Notes under the pieces: generated by a model
The model's input: only the letters and a program-made list of their open reading frames with translations
What the model was told of the DNA's origin: nothing
Database searches by the model: none
Shown: positions 49,301-61,000 of the stretch, one piece after another
Layout of the letters: each line of letters begins with the position of its first letter
Numbering within the stretch: position 1 is the first letter of the stretch
NCBI RefSeq assembly: GCF_020740795.1
Contig: NC_067282.1
Coordinates: forward strand, 151,700,858-151,764,857
Direction of reading: 5' to 3'
DNA length: 64,000 nucleotides
Origin: Apus apus
Lineage: Eukaryota; Chordata; Aves; Apodiformes; Apodidae
Translations under genes and position numbers: made by a program

Positions 49301-52300
49301 ATATTAATTTCCAACATTAAGCTTATCACAGTCAGTCCATGCACCATTTATCTTTAGCTAACATTACCCTGAAACAGTTTTTCTCCCCTTCTGCCATGGC
49401 TCCAACATACTGACAGCAAACACTCAGCACTCCCAACAGCCTCATGCCCATAGTCAAAACCCAGTAAGAGCTCATTAGATACACTTTTCACTGCCTTGGC
49501 TACCCTAGAAACAGTTCTAGGTGATCACCAGGCTTCTGGATAAGGAAGTGGTGTTTCCTAGCATCTCAACTGGTAGACAGAAGATTCATAATTGCTGTTG
49601 TCAGGGCCAAATTGCATCCAAGGTTCTTGCACCTTACTAATTCATCCAAGTCTTATCCTCTGCTATTGCTTCCAAATGTGGGCCTTCAGCTTGTAAGAGA
49701 AACACAACTAATTAAGTGTTTTGTGCTACTCAGCATCCAGCCTTGTTCTCTGTAGTGTTATCCTTCCTGTTACTTCTATCACTGCTGGTGGTCCCTCACA
49801 CAATACAATACTTCCCATGTGATCATTTAAACCTTCACAAGTCTGTGTCAGCAGCACATTTCAGTAGCAACTCCCTGTTTTCAGTGCCTCAGTGATTCAG
49901 AAAAATATTTTAAAAACCACAGCAGCTTAATGTTGGGACCATGCTGGAAACTTCCTGCTTCATAGATGTGCTTTCAGCACAAGCTGTTCTTATCTCCCTT
50001 ATCTCCCCTTCAGACAGGTTTTTGGAAATCTAACCAGTTCTTGTGCTACTTGCCCTCACATTGAATTAATAATTTGCCCTCTAATATTATGCATAAAGTA
50101 TCAATGAAGTCCTAATGGAACAAGTCTATCTTGCAGAAGAAGATCAGGCTAGAAGAAAAGATCAGACATAACTTCCAGGCACGCATGTTCCCATTTCTCT
50201 CATCTGGCAAATCAATTCTGTTGGCAAGGAAATAAAGCCCTTAGCTGCTGTGCAAGTTTACCAAGGTATTTTACTCAATTTTGCCTTCAGTTCAAGTAAT
50301 GTTTTTCGAAGGGTTTTTTGAAAGCCTTCCATGTTTGATAAGAGATCAAATAGCTAATGATTTGCTAATAGGTCAACAGCTGCCTAGGTTGTAACTGTAC
50401 CTCATATCCTAAACACAAGTGTTTCTGTCCTACAGAACCATGCTCTAATTAAACTTATTACATTCTTGCCTCATGGAGCTGCAATGTCACATGACTGACT
50501 TATTACACATTTTGGATCTGCCTCACAGATTTGAGCACATGGATAACTTTTGGTTATATTCCCTCTTTAGAAGTGATCGTTTCCACTTACTTTTCCTTCT
50601 TGCTACCCCTCCCCCTACTCTACAGACTTACCCTCGAGATCAAAAAAAAAAGGTAGCATACCCTCAGTATAATTCTGAGGCTGTACACAATCTTTCATCT
50701 GGAACCCCTGCTAACTGCATAGAAACCCTATTTATTCTTTCTCTCCCTGTTCTCTTTTTATTCACTTTGCTCCAGCAGTTTTTGTTATTTGTTTTAATTC
50801 CTTTTGCCAAGTCTCACTCAGCTTGGTTTCTGGCAGTCCTCCCTCACAATTGATAACCTGTAATATGTTATCTTCTTCCCTGCTAAATCCCCTTTTCCAC
50901 ATCTGTTAAGATTAAATATACTTTTGTTGTTGTTGTTGTTGGCTATTTATCTAGCTAAGACTACAGCCTCTTATTTCTAGCTTTTCCCTTTGTGATGAAA
51001 GCTCCAGATGAAATTTATTAAGATCAAAAAGATAAAAGATGTGCCTCGTCCACACTGAACTCCCCCCGAGCCTTGGAGTTGGCTGGCTGCAGATTGCTGT
51101 TCCTGTCCAAATGCCTCCACTGCTGCCTCCCTTTTTACATCTCTTCCATTCCAACTGTATGCCTCAGAAGGGACCATTAGTGATCTCAATCTAACCTACC
51201 GTGAACACAGTGGAAGGAACACTTTAAGCCTGATCCTGGCCAGCTCCCTAAGAGTCCTCACAGTCGGACTGATAGGCCACCAATGTCAAAATACTGTGTG
51301 TGAATACAGCCAGAAGAGTCAACTCTAAGAACCAGCAGGACCACAGTGCTAGTTCTAACAGTCAACATTTGTCAGCCTTGTCACATGAATAGACAGCTCT
51401 GGATTGTAGGTTCCCGTGGGTTGAAACAGACTTTGATAAAGTCTCTCACTCTCCATGTTGTGCCTTGAGTATTGCCTCACAGTCAAAGCAGAGTCAGTCC
51501 ACTCCCAGCTGCCGACTCCAGCTGGAGAAGAGAAAGAAGAAGCAGTACCATTTCACTCCCACTGCCACTGAACATTCAGGCTGAGCAAAAGCTTTATGCT
51601 TGGGGCACGGAGGACTGACATTCAGAGTTGTCCAAGCGCAAGGGAGACAAGGACTACTTGGGGGTTGAGAACAAGGAGAAAAATAGTTGGAAGCTCATGA
51701 AATGACTTTGTATTTGCTTTTTTATGTGACAGATTACTTGTCTGGCAACTTTCCCCTCTTTTCCTAAGTGTCTGTAAAAGAATTCAGAAATTTGCAGCTT
51801 TTCTGCATGCATCTGTTCAGCTATCACTCTTGTTCCTCAGTTTTCAGTACCCAATACTCAGAGAGAGTCAGCACTGGTTACCATAATGTAATTTTTTTAA
51901 TTATCTGCCCCTAGATTGCCTGGGACTGCCTCAGTGCAGCCTGGCTCCACAGAATTCCTGGTTCCTTCCCCAGAGCACCTGAGTAAGCAGGCCTTTGCAG
52001 AATCTGGCTGGGCCGTTGCTGAATCACAGCTAGTGAGCAGGCCTGAGCTGCTAGTTCCTCCAGAAACACAGCACTGTGCAGGGACACCTTTAACCACCCA
52101 GTGCACAGGCCAGGGCTGCACATCTGGTGGGCTTATGCTGCATATCATGCACGAACATCCAAGTAATTTTATCCAAAGCAATACCTGCATTTAAGACCTC
52201 TGTGACTATAGAAATGCCATCCATTTCTCTCCACTGTGGCAACTTGGAGAAACCTCTCCCAGCAACTAAAAATTATCTGTGTATTATGGCTTATCTTAAA

Positions 52301-55300
52301 TGCTACAGATGTCTAAAACCCAGCTAGGTAGCTGCTGCACAAAAATAAAACAGGGACAACTAATTCTTACTAGTAGAAACTGAAAAACTAAAGAGGCAAA
52401 AGTGTCAGCTAAATTAGCCTCTTCTAGAGATAGAGTTCATGGAACTGAAGAGATTAATTGACTTAATTACGAAGTCAGGAGCTGAGGCAATAATTAAACT
52501 GAAATCACCTGAGAACACAGCAAGTTCCTTAACCTCAAGACCATTCTTCTTCACTAAATTGCAGGCAGTGTCTCTCCTCCCTGATTGGATGATCCCTGTA
52601 ATTAATCAGCATTGATCTCAAATTGCTCTTTAAGGTGTAAGTGCTGCTTTTTACCCACCACTGGCTGTAGAGCAGCTACTGGCCAGCCTGGTTCAGAAGG
52701 CTGTCAGACTCCTGTGGAATGAGCAGCTGCAGCTGGAGTGCTTATCCTGCTAGATCTGCTGTGGGAAGCAAAACTGGACCACCACAAATAACCTGTTCCA
52801 TGCTGACTCATTTCAAAGGAAAAAATCTGTTTTCAAGATGCTGCCAGGGGTTGCAGTACTTGTCACCTGGTGACAACTCCCACTTTGAGAAAGAGAATGT
52901 AAAATCCACCAGCTCTCAGTGAGGAGCGTTTTATTCACATCTTGAGGTTAAAATTCATCCTTTACTTTGATGGACTACAATAGGCAAAGAAACAGAATGA
53001 GTGATTAGCCTAATTCCCCCTCTGACCCTGCAGTACTCTCTGTCACTCCTGTTACCTCCCTCACCTTCTGCACTGCCTTGCACAGGTCGTGTGAGTTTGG
53101 GGAGGCTAACTGTAGACACTGATGTAAACCATGGGAACACAGCTGTTTAACAGCCAAATGCTCCTGAGGTTCAGACGTGGAAATTTCTATCAGGACATGG
53201 TGTGACACTCAGTGGCTGCAGAGCAGGACTCACATAAAACAGCCAGGACAGAATGACAACTGACCTGCAAGGGCAGCAGCTCAGCACAGCCTCAGGACCA
53301 CAGAATCATAAAATCATAAAGGTTGGAAGGGACCTTACAAATCATAAAGTTCCAGCCCCCCTGCCATGAGCAGGGAACCCTACCACTAGAACAGGTTGCA
53401 CAAAACCTCATCCCACCTGGCCTTAAAAACCTCCAAGGATGGGGCATCAACAACCTCCCATGGCAACCCATTCCAGTTCCTCACTACCCTTACAGTGAAG
53501 AATTTATTCCTAATATCTAACCTAAATCTCCCTTCTCTCAGTTTGAAACCATTACCCCTTGTCCTATCACTATCTGATGAAAAGCCCCTCCCCAGCTTTC
53601 CTGTAGGCCCCTTTCAAGTACTGGAAGGCTGCTATAAGGTCTGCCTGGAGCCTTCTCTTCTCTAGGCTGAACAGCCCAAATTTTATTAGCCTGTCTTTAT
53701 AGCAGAGGTGCTCCAGGCCTTTGATCATCTTGGTGGCCCTTCTCTGGACCCTCTCCAACAGGTCTATATCTTTCTTGTGCTGAGGGCACCAGAATTGTAC
53801 ACAGTACTCCAGGTAGGGTCTGAAGCAACTTGCTCCTGCAGCATGGAGCTCAACTCAGACGCAACAACTGTTGCTGAGCTTTTCTGTGTTTTGTTTTTGA
53901 AACTCTGCACTTCTTTTTGAACCATTACTGTGATTCCCTTTCAGAGGAGAGGTTATTCTGGGATATAGCAAAGCTAAAATTACACAGTAATGGCCTCCTT
54001 TAACGACCAACTTGAATTTCATTCCAGGCACGCTGCTGTTCCAGCTGTCCCCACTGCACAGGAGTTTTCCCACCCAGGAGTTTGTGTGTCCAGTGTTTGA
54101 GTTAACAAAATCAATTTTTGTTTCTGTCTTGGGACATCCAAAAGAGAGAAGCTGACAGCCCATGCATTTGGGAAGGGTTTGGGGCTTTTCTTACGTAAGC
54201 TTGTTTGATTTAATGGCAGAGAACAGAAGGGCAAACATCAGCTCAAGGGAGTTCCCTATTTGCTGGGAACCAGCCCAAGAAGGCAAATGTCCCTTGGGTT
54301 ACTGCACTGCTTAAAACCAGGGCCTTTGCTGGTGCATTCATTATGGTGAGAGGCACCTGAATGAGTAGTGATAAATAGTGCATGTCTACTGGTGTTAGAC
54401 AGGACCCTGAACAAAACCCCTGGGAGCTCTCACCTCCTGTGTTTGCACCCTGATTAACTTGTGTGGGGCGGGGGGATCCTGAAGCCACCTGGCTTTTCTG
54501 CTGTCTCCTCCTGTAGCTTTACAAGCAGCCACAAGAAAGAGCACTCTGTGAGGCCAGCGGAATCCAAAAGCTCGACTGTGGATCCCTTAAAGTAAACCCA
54601 CGAGTCAGGCTGGGGCATGCCGGTGCCCTAGGAAGATCTGTGTTTGCTGAAGGGGAGGAGCTGTTCGACTCGGACGAGCAGTGACAGACCCTGCTCGGGT
54701 GCGGGGTGAGGGGGTGGGGAGGCAGGTGACACTTCCACTGCCATTACCTTGGTCCAGCTCGGTCCCCCGAAACCTGCCCTCGGGGCGGGAATCCACCACC
54801 TGGAACCGCAGGGACCCCACGTTATGGATCATCTCCTCGAAGGTCTTCAGCAAGACGGGGTTCAGCCTGGCCCGATAGACGGCCGGGGCGGGCGGGCTGA
54901 GCTCTGCCGTGACGGGGTGTCCCTCCTGCACCCAGTTCTTGAAGCCGCCGTTCAGCACGGAGACCTCCTTGTGCCCGAAGGCCCGGAACATCCACCAGGC
55001 GCGGGGGGCGTAGTAGGTGCCCAGCTCGTCCCCGTCATACACCACCACATGGGTGCCATTGCTGACCCCCAGGCGCCCCACGTAGTCGGCGAAGTGGGAC
55101 TCGCTGGGCAGCATGAAGTCGTAAGGGGAGGCCTGATCCCGGCACTCCTCGATGTCAAAGAAGGACGCGCCGGGGATGTGCCTCTCCTGGAACTCCCGCC
55201 GGGCGTCCCGCTCCTGCGGCGGGTACCAGGAGGCATCCAGCACCCTCAGCCCCGGCCCCACCCGCCCGGCTCGCACGGCCTCCGAGAGCCACTTGCCGCT

Positions 55301-55333
55301 GACCAGCGCCCGGCCCAGCCCCGGCGGCGCCAT
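46378..55333 (-). CDS. TST: thiosulfate sulfurtransferase (rhodanese), 294 aa
   Basis: Mitochondrial rhodanese, which moves sulfane sulfur from thiosulfate to acceptors such as cyanide and takes part in sulfide detoxification. Two coding exons on the minus strand: 55333-54748 (586 nt) and 46676-46378 (299 nt), joined across an 8-kb intron in phase 1. Residues about 10-140 form the inactive N-terminal rhodanese domain ([36 protein letters not shown] and [18 protein letters not shown]). The C-terminal domain carries the catalytic loop CRKGVTACH with Cys at about residue 245 (46530-46528). The Arg-Lys in this loop is diagnostic of TST rather than MPST. Human TST has 297 residues. The ATG at 55333 lies where family members start ([20 protein letters not shown]). 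It is transcribed away from MPST. Confidence 0.95.
46677..53300 (-). other. TST intron, left part
   Basis: The long TST intron. It contains a CAAA/AAAC-rich simple-repeat stretch at about 48064-48150 and a (TTG)n run at 50922-50940. I found no nested gene with supporting splice sites, although many 60-100 codon open frames occur. Confidence 0.6.
48064..48150. repeat. AAAC-rich low-complexity tract
   Basis: A dense run of AAAC, CAAA and CAA units of irregular period. A similar tract occurs at 58976-59060. Confidence 0.85.
53301..53850 (-). mobile_element. CR1 LINE 3' fragment in the TST intron
   Basis: Minus-strand CR1. The inverted tail at about 53301-53320 (CAGAATCATAAAATCATAAA) is followed by the 3' region, then ORF2 readable at 53758-53570 ([15 protein letters not shown], then [15 protein letters not shown]). 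It is in the same orientation as TST. Confidence 0.92.
53851..54747 (-). other. TST intron, right part
   Basis: Intron sequence between the CR1 copy and the gtaatg donor of TST exon 1. No feature was recognised. Confidence 0.5.
54748..55333 (-). CDS. TST: TST exon 1 (N-terminal rhodanese domain)
   Basis: A GC-rich 586-nt exon encoding residues 1-195 and one base of codon 196, inside the CpG-dense region. The donor is gtaatg, the same position and phase as in the MPST sister gene (gtaatg at 56846), reflecting their common origin. Confidence 0.93.
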
Positions 55334-55361
55334 CTCGCGGGGCCGAGGCCCGGACGGGGGC

Positions 55362-55392
55362 GCTGCCGCCGCCGCCGCCGCCGCCGCCGCCG
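55362..55392. repeat. (GCC)n trinucleotide run
   Basis: About ten GCC units with minor edges, just upstream of the TST start codon and so probably in its 5' UTR. A second, shorter CCG/CTG run lies at about 55638-55662. Confidence 0.9.
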
Positions 55393-55541
55393 GACGCGCA
55401 CGCTCGAAATGGCGGCGGCGGGACGGGGAGCGGGAGGTGCCGGCCGAGGGGGCGGTGCGGGGTGAGGCCGGGACCGGCCCGCTGGGAGGGCCTTGGCTCC
55501 CGCCAACCAACTCCCCCCCACACCCCCCGGTGGCGGCGGCC

Positions 55542-55559
55542 ATGGCTGGCGGGCGCTGA
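55542..55559 (+). other. possible 5-codon upstream ORF in the MPST leader
   Basis: ATG at 55542 within a GCGGCC ATGG context, followed in frame by TGA at 55557-55559. If the leader exon starts upstream of this point, the small ORF could lower MPST translation. The exon start is unknown, so this is inference. Confidence 0.3.
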
Positions 55560-56253
55560 GGGTGGGTTCTGCTCGGCTGAGGCCCCCAGCGCGCAGGTAC
55601 GGGGCGGCGCGGCGGGCCGGCCGGCCCCGCTCGTTCTGCCGCCGCCGCCGCCGCTGCTGCTGCGCGGTTGGAACTGGGAGCCCGGCGCCCGTGGGGCTGG
55701 GGCTGTCCGGGCTGGGTGAGGGGCGCCAGGGCCCAGCTAAGGCCGCGGCTGGAGGCGGCGGGCTGCGGAGCGGTGGGAGCCGTGGGGCAGAGACCCCTCG
55801 CCCTGAGGCCGTGCCTCAGCCCGCGGCGCTCGGTCTCCGCCCGTCGGGGTCCTGGGGGCCGCCCTGCTCCCCTCTCCCCTTCCCTCTCCCCTTCCCTCCC
55901 CCCTCTGGTTGCTGTCAGCGCTGCCTGGCGGTCGCTGGCGGTGGGGGAGCCAGGTGGGCTGCGAGGGGCTGGGCGCAGAGCAGGGTCGTGCCGTGGCTGT
56001 CCCCCCTCGGGGCAGGGGCTGGGGTGGGCTCTTGTGAAACTTTTTATTTTCAGGGCTGGAGCGTTTCACGCCCCTGGCTTTAGGGTTAGCCAGCGCCTCA
56101 GTGCAGGCACAGGTCTTTGGTTCCAAAATGCGCCTTCATCCAGTCACTTGTTTTTTAAGGCTGGTCTCTAATTTGCAACTTTACTCCTTTTGCAGCCAGG
56201 TGGGTTCAGGCAGGCTCCAGGAATCGGGTAATCTCGGCCAGGACTCGGGAGCG

Positions 56254-57765
56254 ATGTCGCAACTCCTCTACCGCGCTCTGGTGTCTGCAAAATGGCTTTC
56301 AGAAGCCATCAAGACCCAGCAAGCTGGTCTGGCCTTGAGAGTCGTGGACGCGTCCTGGTATTTGCCAAAGATGAAGCGTGATCCAAAGCGTGAATTTGAG
56401 GAGCGCCATATCCCTGGTGCAGTTTTCTTTGACATTGACCAGTGCAGCGACCGTACTTCGCCTTACGATCACATGCTGCCCAAGGCTGATGACTTTGCTG
56501 AGTATGTGGGGAAGCTGGGCGTGGGGAATGATTCCCATGTTGTGGTGTATGATGGCAGTGACCAGGGGCTCTTCTCAGCGCCCCGGGTGTGGTGGATGTT
56601 CCGGGCCTTTGGACACGAAGCTGTCTCCCTTCTGGATGGTGGTCTGAAGAACTGGCAGCGAGAGGGGCATGCGGTGAGCTCTGGGAAAAGCCAGGTAGCT
56701 CCCTCTGAGTTCCACGCCTCCTTGGACAAGTCCCTGGTGAAAACATATGAAGACGTCTTAGATAATTTGGATTCCCACCGCTTCCAACTAGTGGATGCGC
56801 GCGCTGCAGGACGGTTCCAGGGAGTAGAGCCAGAGCCCCGAGATGGTAATGTGCCTCCTGAGACATTGGCATAATAAAAAAGGGCTTAGTTTAAGATGCC
56901 CATCAGTTTGACTCCTGTAGAAGTGATGAAGGGAAATATGGCTGTCCTTTTTAGGATGGGACTTGAGGCAGTGTATCCACCTGCCCTCCTTTTGGCTGGC
57001 AAGGGCTACTCTGAACATTCCAGGGTGGGGAGGGCATGTATTTTTTTCTCATGAAGGGCTGGGGTAAGGAACACAGCTTTCATACACCTCTTATTAGGTG
57101 TAATATCTCTTATGATATATGAATTGGTCTCTTCATGTACTGGTGCCATGCTTCCCCTCAGAAGGGCCAGTGGAGGTGCTTCAGTCAATGCTTCATCAGA
57201 GTGCTTTGATGTAAAGAAGATGTGGTGGGAACTGGGAGGAAGAACAAAACTTGACAGGACTGTGTCCGTGTGGTAACCTGAAGGTTAGAGCCGACCTTCC
57301 TGAGTAACCACTAATCTAGTAAAGCAAAGTTTAACAAAAATAAATATATTTGTTTTAATAAAATACACTGAACAGCATTCCTCCCAGTGAAACAGAGAAT
57401 GGGTTTTGCAATGGATTTGTCCCAGACAGTAGAGGTTAATTCCTATCTGTATTCCATTTCCTCCAGGAATTGAGCCTGGTCATGTCCCCGGGTCAGCAAA
57501 CATCCCCTTCACCGATTTCCTCACAGAGTCTGGCTTAGAGAAGACCCCTGAGCAGATCCGCAGTCTGTTCCAGGAGAAGAAGGTGGACCTCTTAAAGCCG
57601 GTGGTAGCCACGTGTGGCTCTGGGGTCACTGCCTGCCACGTGGCTCTGGGGGCATACCTCTGTGGCAAACCAGATGTTGCGGTGTACGACGGGGCCTGGG
57701 TGGAATGGTACATGCGGGCACAGCCTGAAAACATAATTTCTGAGGGAAAGGGGAAGACGGTGTAA
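56254..57765 (+). CDS. MPST: 3-mercaptopyruvate sulfurtransferase, 296 aa
   Basis: MPST transfers sulfur from 3-mercaptopyruvate, made from cysteine, to thioredoxin or other thiols and can release hydrogen sulfide; it acts in cytosol and mitochondria. Coding exons are 56254-56845 (592 nt) and 57467-57765 (299 nt), phase 1. The N-terminal rhodanese domain has [31 protein letters not shown] and [13 protein letters not shown]. The C-terminal domain carries the catalytic loop CGSGVTACH with Cys at about residue 247 (57613-57615). Gly-Ser in place of Arg-Lys separates it from TST. Human MPST is 297 aa. The start at 56254 ([18 protein letters not shown]) aligns with family members. A leader exon probably ends at 55596 (gcgcag/gtac) and joins the acceptor ending at 56196 (ccttttgcag). 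Confidence 0.95.
56846..57466 (+). other. MPST intron
   Basis: A 621-base intron with gtaatg donor and ctccag acceptor. No feature seen. Confidence 0.85.
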
Positions 57766-57770
57766 ATAAA
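57765..57770 (+). terminator. AATAAA overlapping the MPST stop codon
   Basis: The stop TAA (57763-57765) runs directly into ATAAA, so the hexamer shares its first base with the last base of the stop. If used, the 3' UTR would be only about 15-30 bases. A later AATAAA at 58444-58449 is the alternative. Confidence 0.4.
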
Positions 57771-57962
57771 CTGCTTCGTCTCCCAGCTGTGCAGATAATT
57801 TGCCTTGAAACAGGATTTGGAAAAGATGGGTTTATCGTTCCTGGTTAAGTGTCGTGAGGGGAAGGTGTTGAGTAACAAGTACTGGCACATGGTGCTTTGC
57901 CACTTTCTCCTTAGCCTACTGCTGCTGCTTAGGAGCATAAAGATAACTTGGACAGCTAGCTG

Positions 57963-58050
57963 TAGGTGACCCTGCCTGAGCAGGTGGGGTGAACCAGGTG
58001 TCCTCCCAAGGTCACTTCCAACCTCAGCTGTTCTGTGCTTCTGTGACCTT
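57963..58050 (+). mobile_element. CR1 3' tail fragment
   Basis: Diverged CR1 end (GTGACCCTGCCTGAGCAGG, then CACTTCCAACCTCAGCTG), ending in a TTCTGTG-type tail. Confidence 0.8.
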
Positions 58051-61000
58051 TTTTACCATATCAAATGGAAGGGAGAGAGTGCTGCTGGCAGCAAGGGGAA
58101 GTAATTGAGTCAAGCCAAGCTCATGACTCAGGATGTTCTACCATGTTCACTCAACAGGATGGTCATACTTGTCTAACTATGCCTCATGATCCTGCTCTTT
58201 GCCTCTGTCTTAGAAGCCATCCGTGCACTTTATGGCTATTTTGAGTGCAAAGGTTTGGGGAAAGACAGTAGCTGTTAAAGGAGCAAATATGGCTTCCAGG
58301 TTGGCACTTAGGTTAGAGACTTGGTTCAGATCTCTTCTTGCACTTAGACTGTAACTGCAATGTGTACTTAGCCAGTTTTGTACTGCTATGATCCAGAATC
58401 CCCACTGGGGAAAAAAAAATATTCTGGGAGTAAAAAAAGGGTAAATAAATGTGTTTCAAGGTCTTTCTGCTGAATGAAACTTATATGAGTGTTGCTTGCG
58501 TGATTTCTTTTCAGGAACTCTTTTTTTATGGGATCACTTTTTTTGGTGATGCAAATGAGATGTTTCCTTCTCTCCAAGAGTAGAACTATGTCTCTTACCC
58601 TCAGCAAGCAGTTTTGGCCCAGGAACAACAATGACAGCATGCCTTTCTCCTTGTATTTTCACCATCTTCCTCCTTTCACTCCTTGTCCATTTGCTTTTTG
58701 ATCTAAAACTCCATGTTAGTCAGTTACACCTCTGTTCTTCAAAGACTGGATGTCAGCTTATATAGTGAAGATTGGAGTGGATGGGTGTTTCAGTTCTTTC
58801 CGTGAGACTTGCCATGTAACCTTAAAAATCTTAGGGGAACTGAAACTTACGGAATAAGAGCTCACAGTTGCATGTATTTTTCCCCAGACCATTTTCTTAT
58901 ATCTGAGAGTTGAAATACCTCCCAGGTATCCCTGACAATGTTCAGTAATTTTTTCTCTCTAGTATTTTCTTCTCTAAAAAAAACAAACAAAAAACCAAAA
59001 CCAAACCAAAACAAAACAAACCCCCAAACTAAAAAAAACAATAACAAACAAACATAAAAAAGGCAAAAAAGCAAACCTATACCCATTCTGGCCCATTGGT
59101 AGCTTAGAGAGTTGATGAGACAGGTTCTGCTCTTTGGCTTGCAGCAACACTGTAGACATCTGAGGATGATGAGGTTATCCTTTCTCTGAGGGGTGCTGTG
59201 GATGCTTAGGGTCACAGATTTGCAGGGTCCTCTCCTAGCCACTGATGAGGGCTGGATCCTTTCTTACTGGAGGGTGATTTTTTTCTGGGTTTCCTTTGGC
59301 CCCTGTTGGCTGCAGCTTGGCTCCTTCCTGGGCTTGACTTGCATACACACAAGCTCTGTTTCTGCCCACCTCTTGTGGAGCTGAAGTTTCACTAGCCAGA
59401 TTATTTTTTCTTCTCGGCTCCTCACCCACACATACAACCTGACCCTCCTTCCCACCCATTTCCAGTGACAAAGCATTCCATTTCCCTACTTAAATCCACG
59501 CTTAACAACCTAGTTCTTAGAGTTCTTGGGGCTGGTATTACAGCAAGTGCTGAATATGCAGAGTGCACAGGGGCCTGAAATGAGTGACCCTTTAGTGCAG
59601 GACACAGATCTGGATAAAAGAGTAAACATTTATGTTTGCTAGTTTCCATTTAGTTCTTTGGGCTTAGGCTTCCCAAAAGGTCTTCTTTTGCAAGTTACAC
59701 TATTCCCTCCAAATTGTTAAGACTTTCCATGCTAGATTTGATTGACATTTTAATTAATTTTATTTTCGTTCCTGCTAGGGAAAGGTTTTCTAGTCCCATG
59801 GTTTATGAATTCCCCACCCAGTAATCACTGTGTTTTTAAAGGCTGGTAGCAACACGTTGCTTTATTCCAAGTGGAGTAATTTTCTAGCAACTGTTTCCAC
59901 AGGGAAAAAGGGAAGAACCAGTCAGCAGGTTGGGTAGGACATGTGATTGCAGTCTGTAACTGAGAGCACTTAAAAACAAACTTTCAAAGCTGAAGTGTGG
60001 TGTTGACATGAAAACTAAAGGATAAGCACTGGCTGGGGTGACTGGCTGGGAACAGCAAGTGGTGCTAAGCTCTTTGTGGAGAGGCCTCCCAATCTGAGCA
60101 ACACTGCTTTTCAAAAAATTTTTACAGACAGTGTTGTCTAGTATCAGATCTTATAGCAGGATCTAGATTGTGACATCTTGTCAGTTTAGGATTTCTAGCT
60201 TCTACCATCAGCCAAGCTAAGAGGTTTTAATGTGGTGGGTCATTAAGGTTTAAAGCCATAGGTGTGGCTGGGAGGTAAAGCTGTTTGAGAGTGTGGCCGG
60301 GCACCTCTGTACAAACAGACAAAGAGGAGTGATTTGCATGCTCTGTTTCTCCAGGAAAATTTAGCTGTTAGAGAAAACTGACATGTTCTTGAAGATTTAG
60401 TTAATAATTTCCCATGGATGCAGAGGGCTGGCTTTTGCTCTCGTCCTAACGAACATTTGGCAATGCAGCTTAAGCGTGGTGTTTCTTTTTTCCCACTGAC
60501 CCTCCCCAGTCCCAGAGGCAGTGGGAATCTCTCTGCTTCTTCCTGAGACTGAGCTGCTTTTCTCTGTCCTGTGTGTCATGGGGAGGTGTCTGGTGCAGCC
60601 CAGCTATCCACCTGGGGATCACAAACTGTGTGAAAAATTTCCCTCTCCCCTTGCTCTGCATTTTGGCCCTGTGGCTCCATGACAGGGCCCTTCCCCCTCT
60701 CTGGTACATGTGCCAAGGTTGGCAGTACTCAAACTGCCCTTCTCCCATCCAGGTTTTGAATCACAAAATCTTAGCGGTCTTCAGTTTCCCAGCTTTTGGC
60801 AAATCTTTTACCAGACACTTACCTTTGTCTTGATTTCCCTGCAGAGAAGAGATCCAGAACTTTCTCCCCATGGCAAGATACTTTGTCTTCCTGGGCTGTG
60901 CCCCGTTACATCACGTACATAAAAAGTGGAGTGACTTCTGATACTCTCCCTCCTTTTAGTTGAGATCTGTTCTCATGCTGCAGGCAAAGCACTGGGAACA

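Larger units (their letters stand above)
54750..56000. promoter_or_regulatory. CpG-dense bidirectional TST/MPST promoter region
   Basis: GC content rises sharply here, with abundant CG dinucleotides compared with the A/T-rich rest of the window. The TST start codon (55333, minus) and the presumed MPST leader exon (ending 55596, plus) are within about 260 bases, so one shared core promoter is expected, as in mammals. No TATA box is evident. Transcription starts cannot be placed exactly. Confidence 0.75.

Noticed and set aside
54749-55465. 238-codon plus-strand open frame opposite TST exon 1
   Set aside because: Low-complexity Gly/Arg/Pro reading of the GC-rich antisense strand of TST; no family motifs.
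55493-56171. Long overlapping open frames in the MPST leader region
   Set aside because: They follow from high GC content and few stop codons; no splice or homology support.
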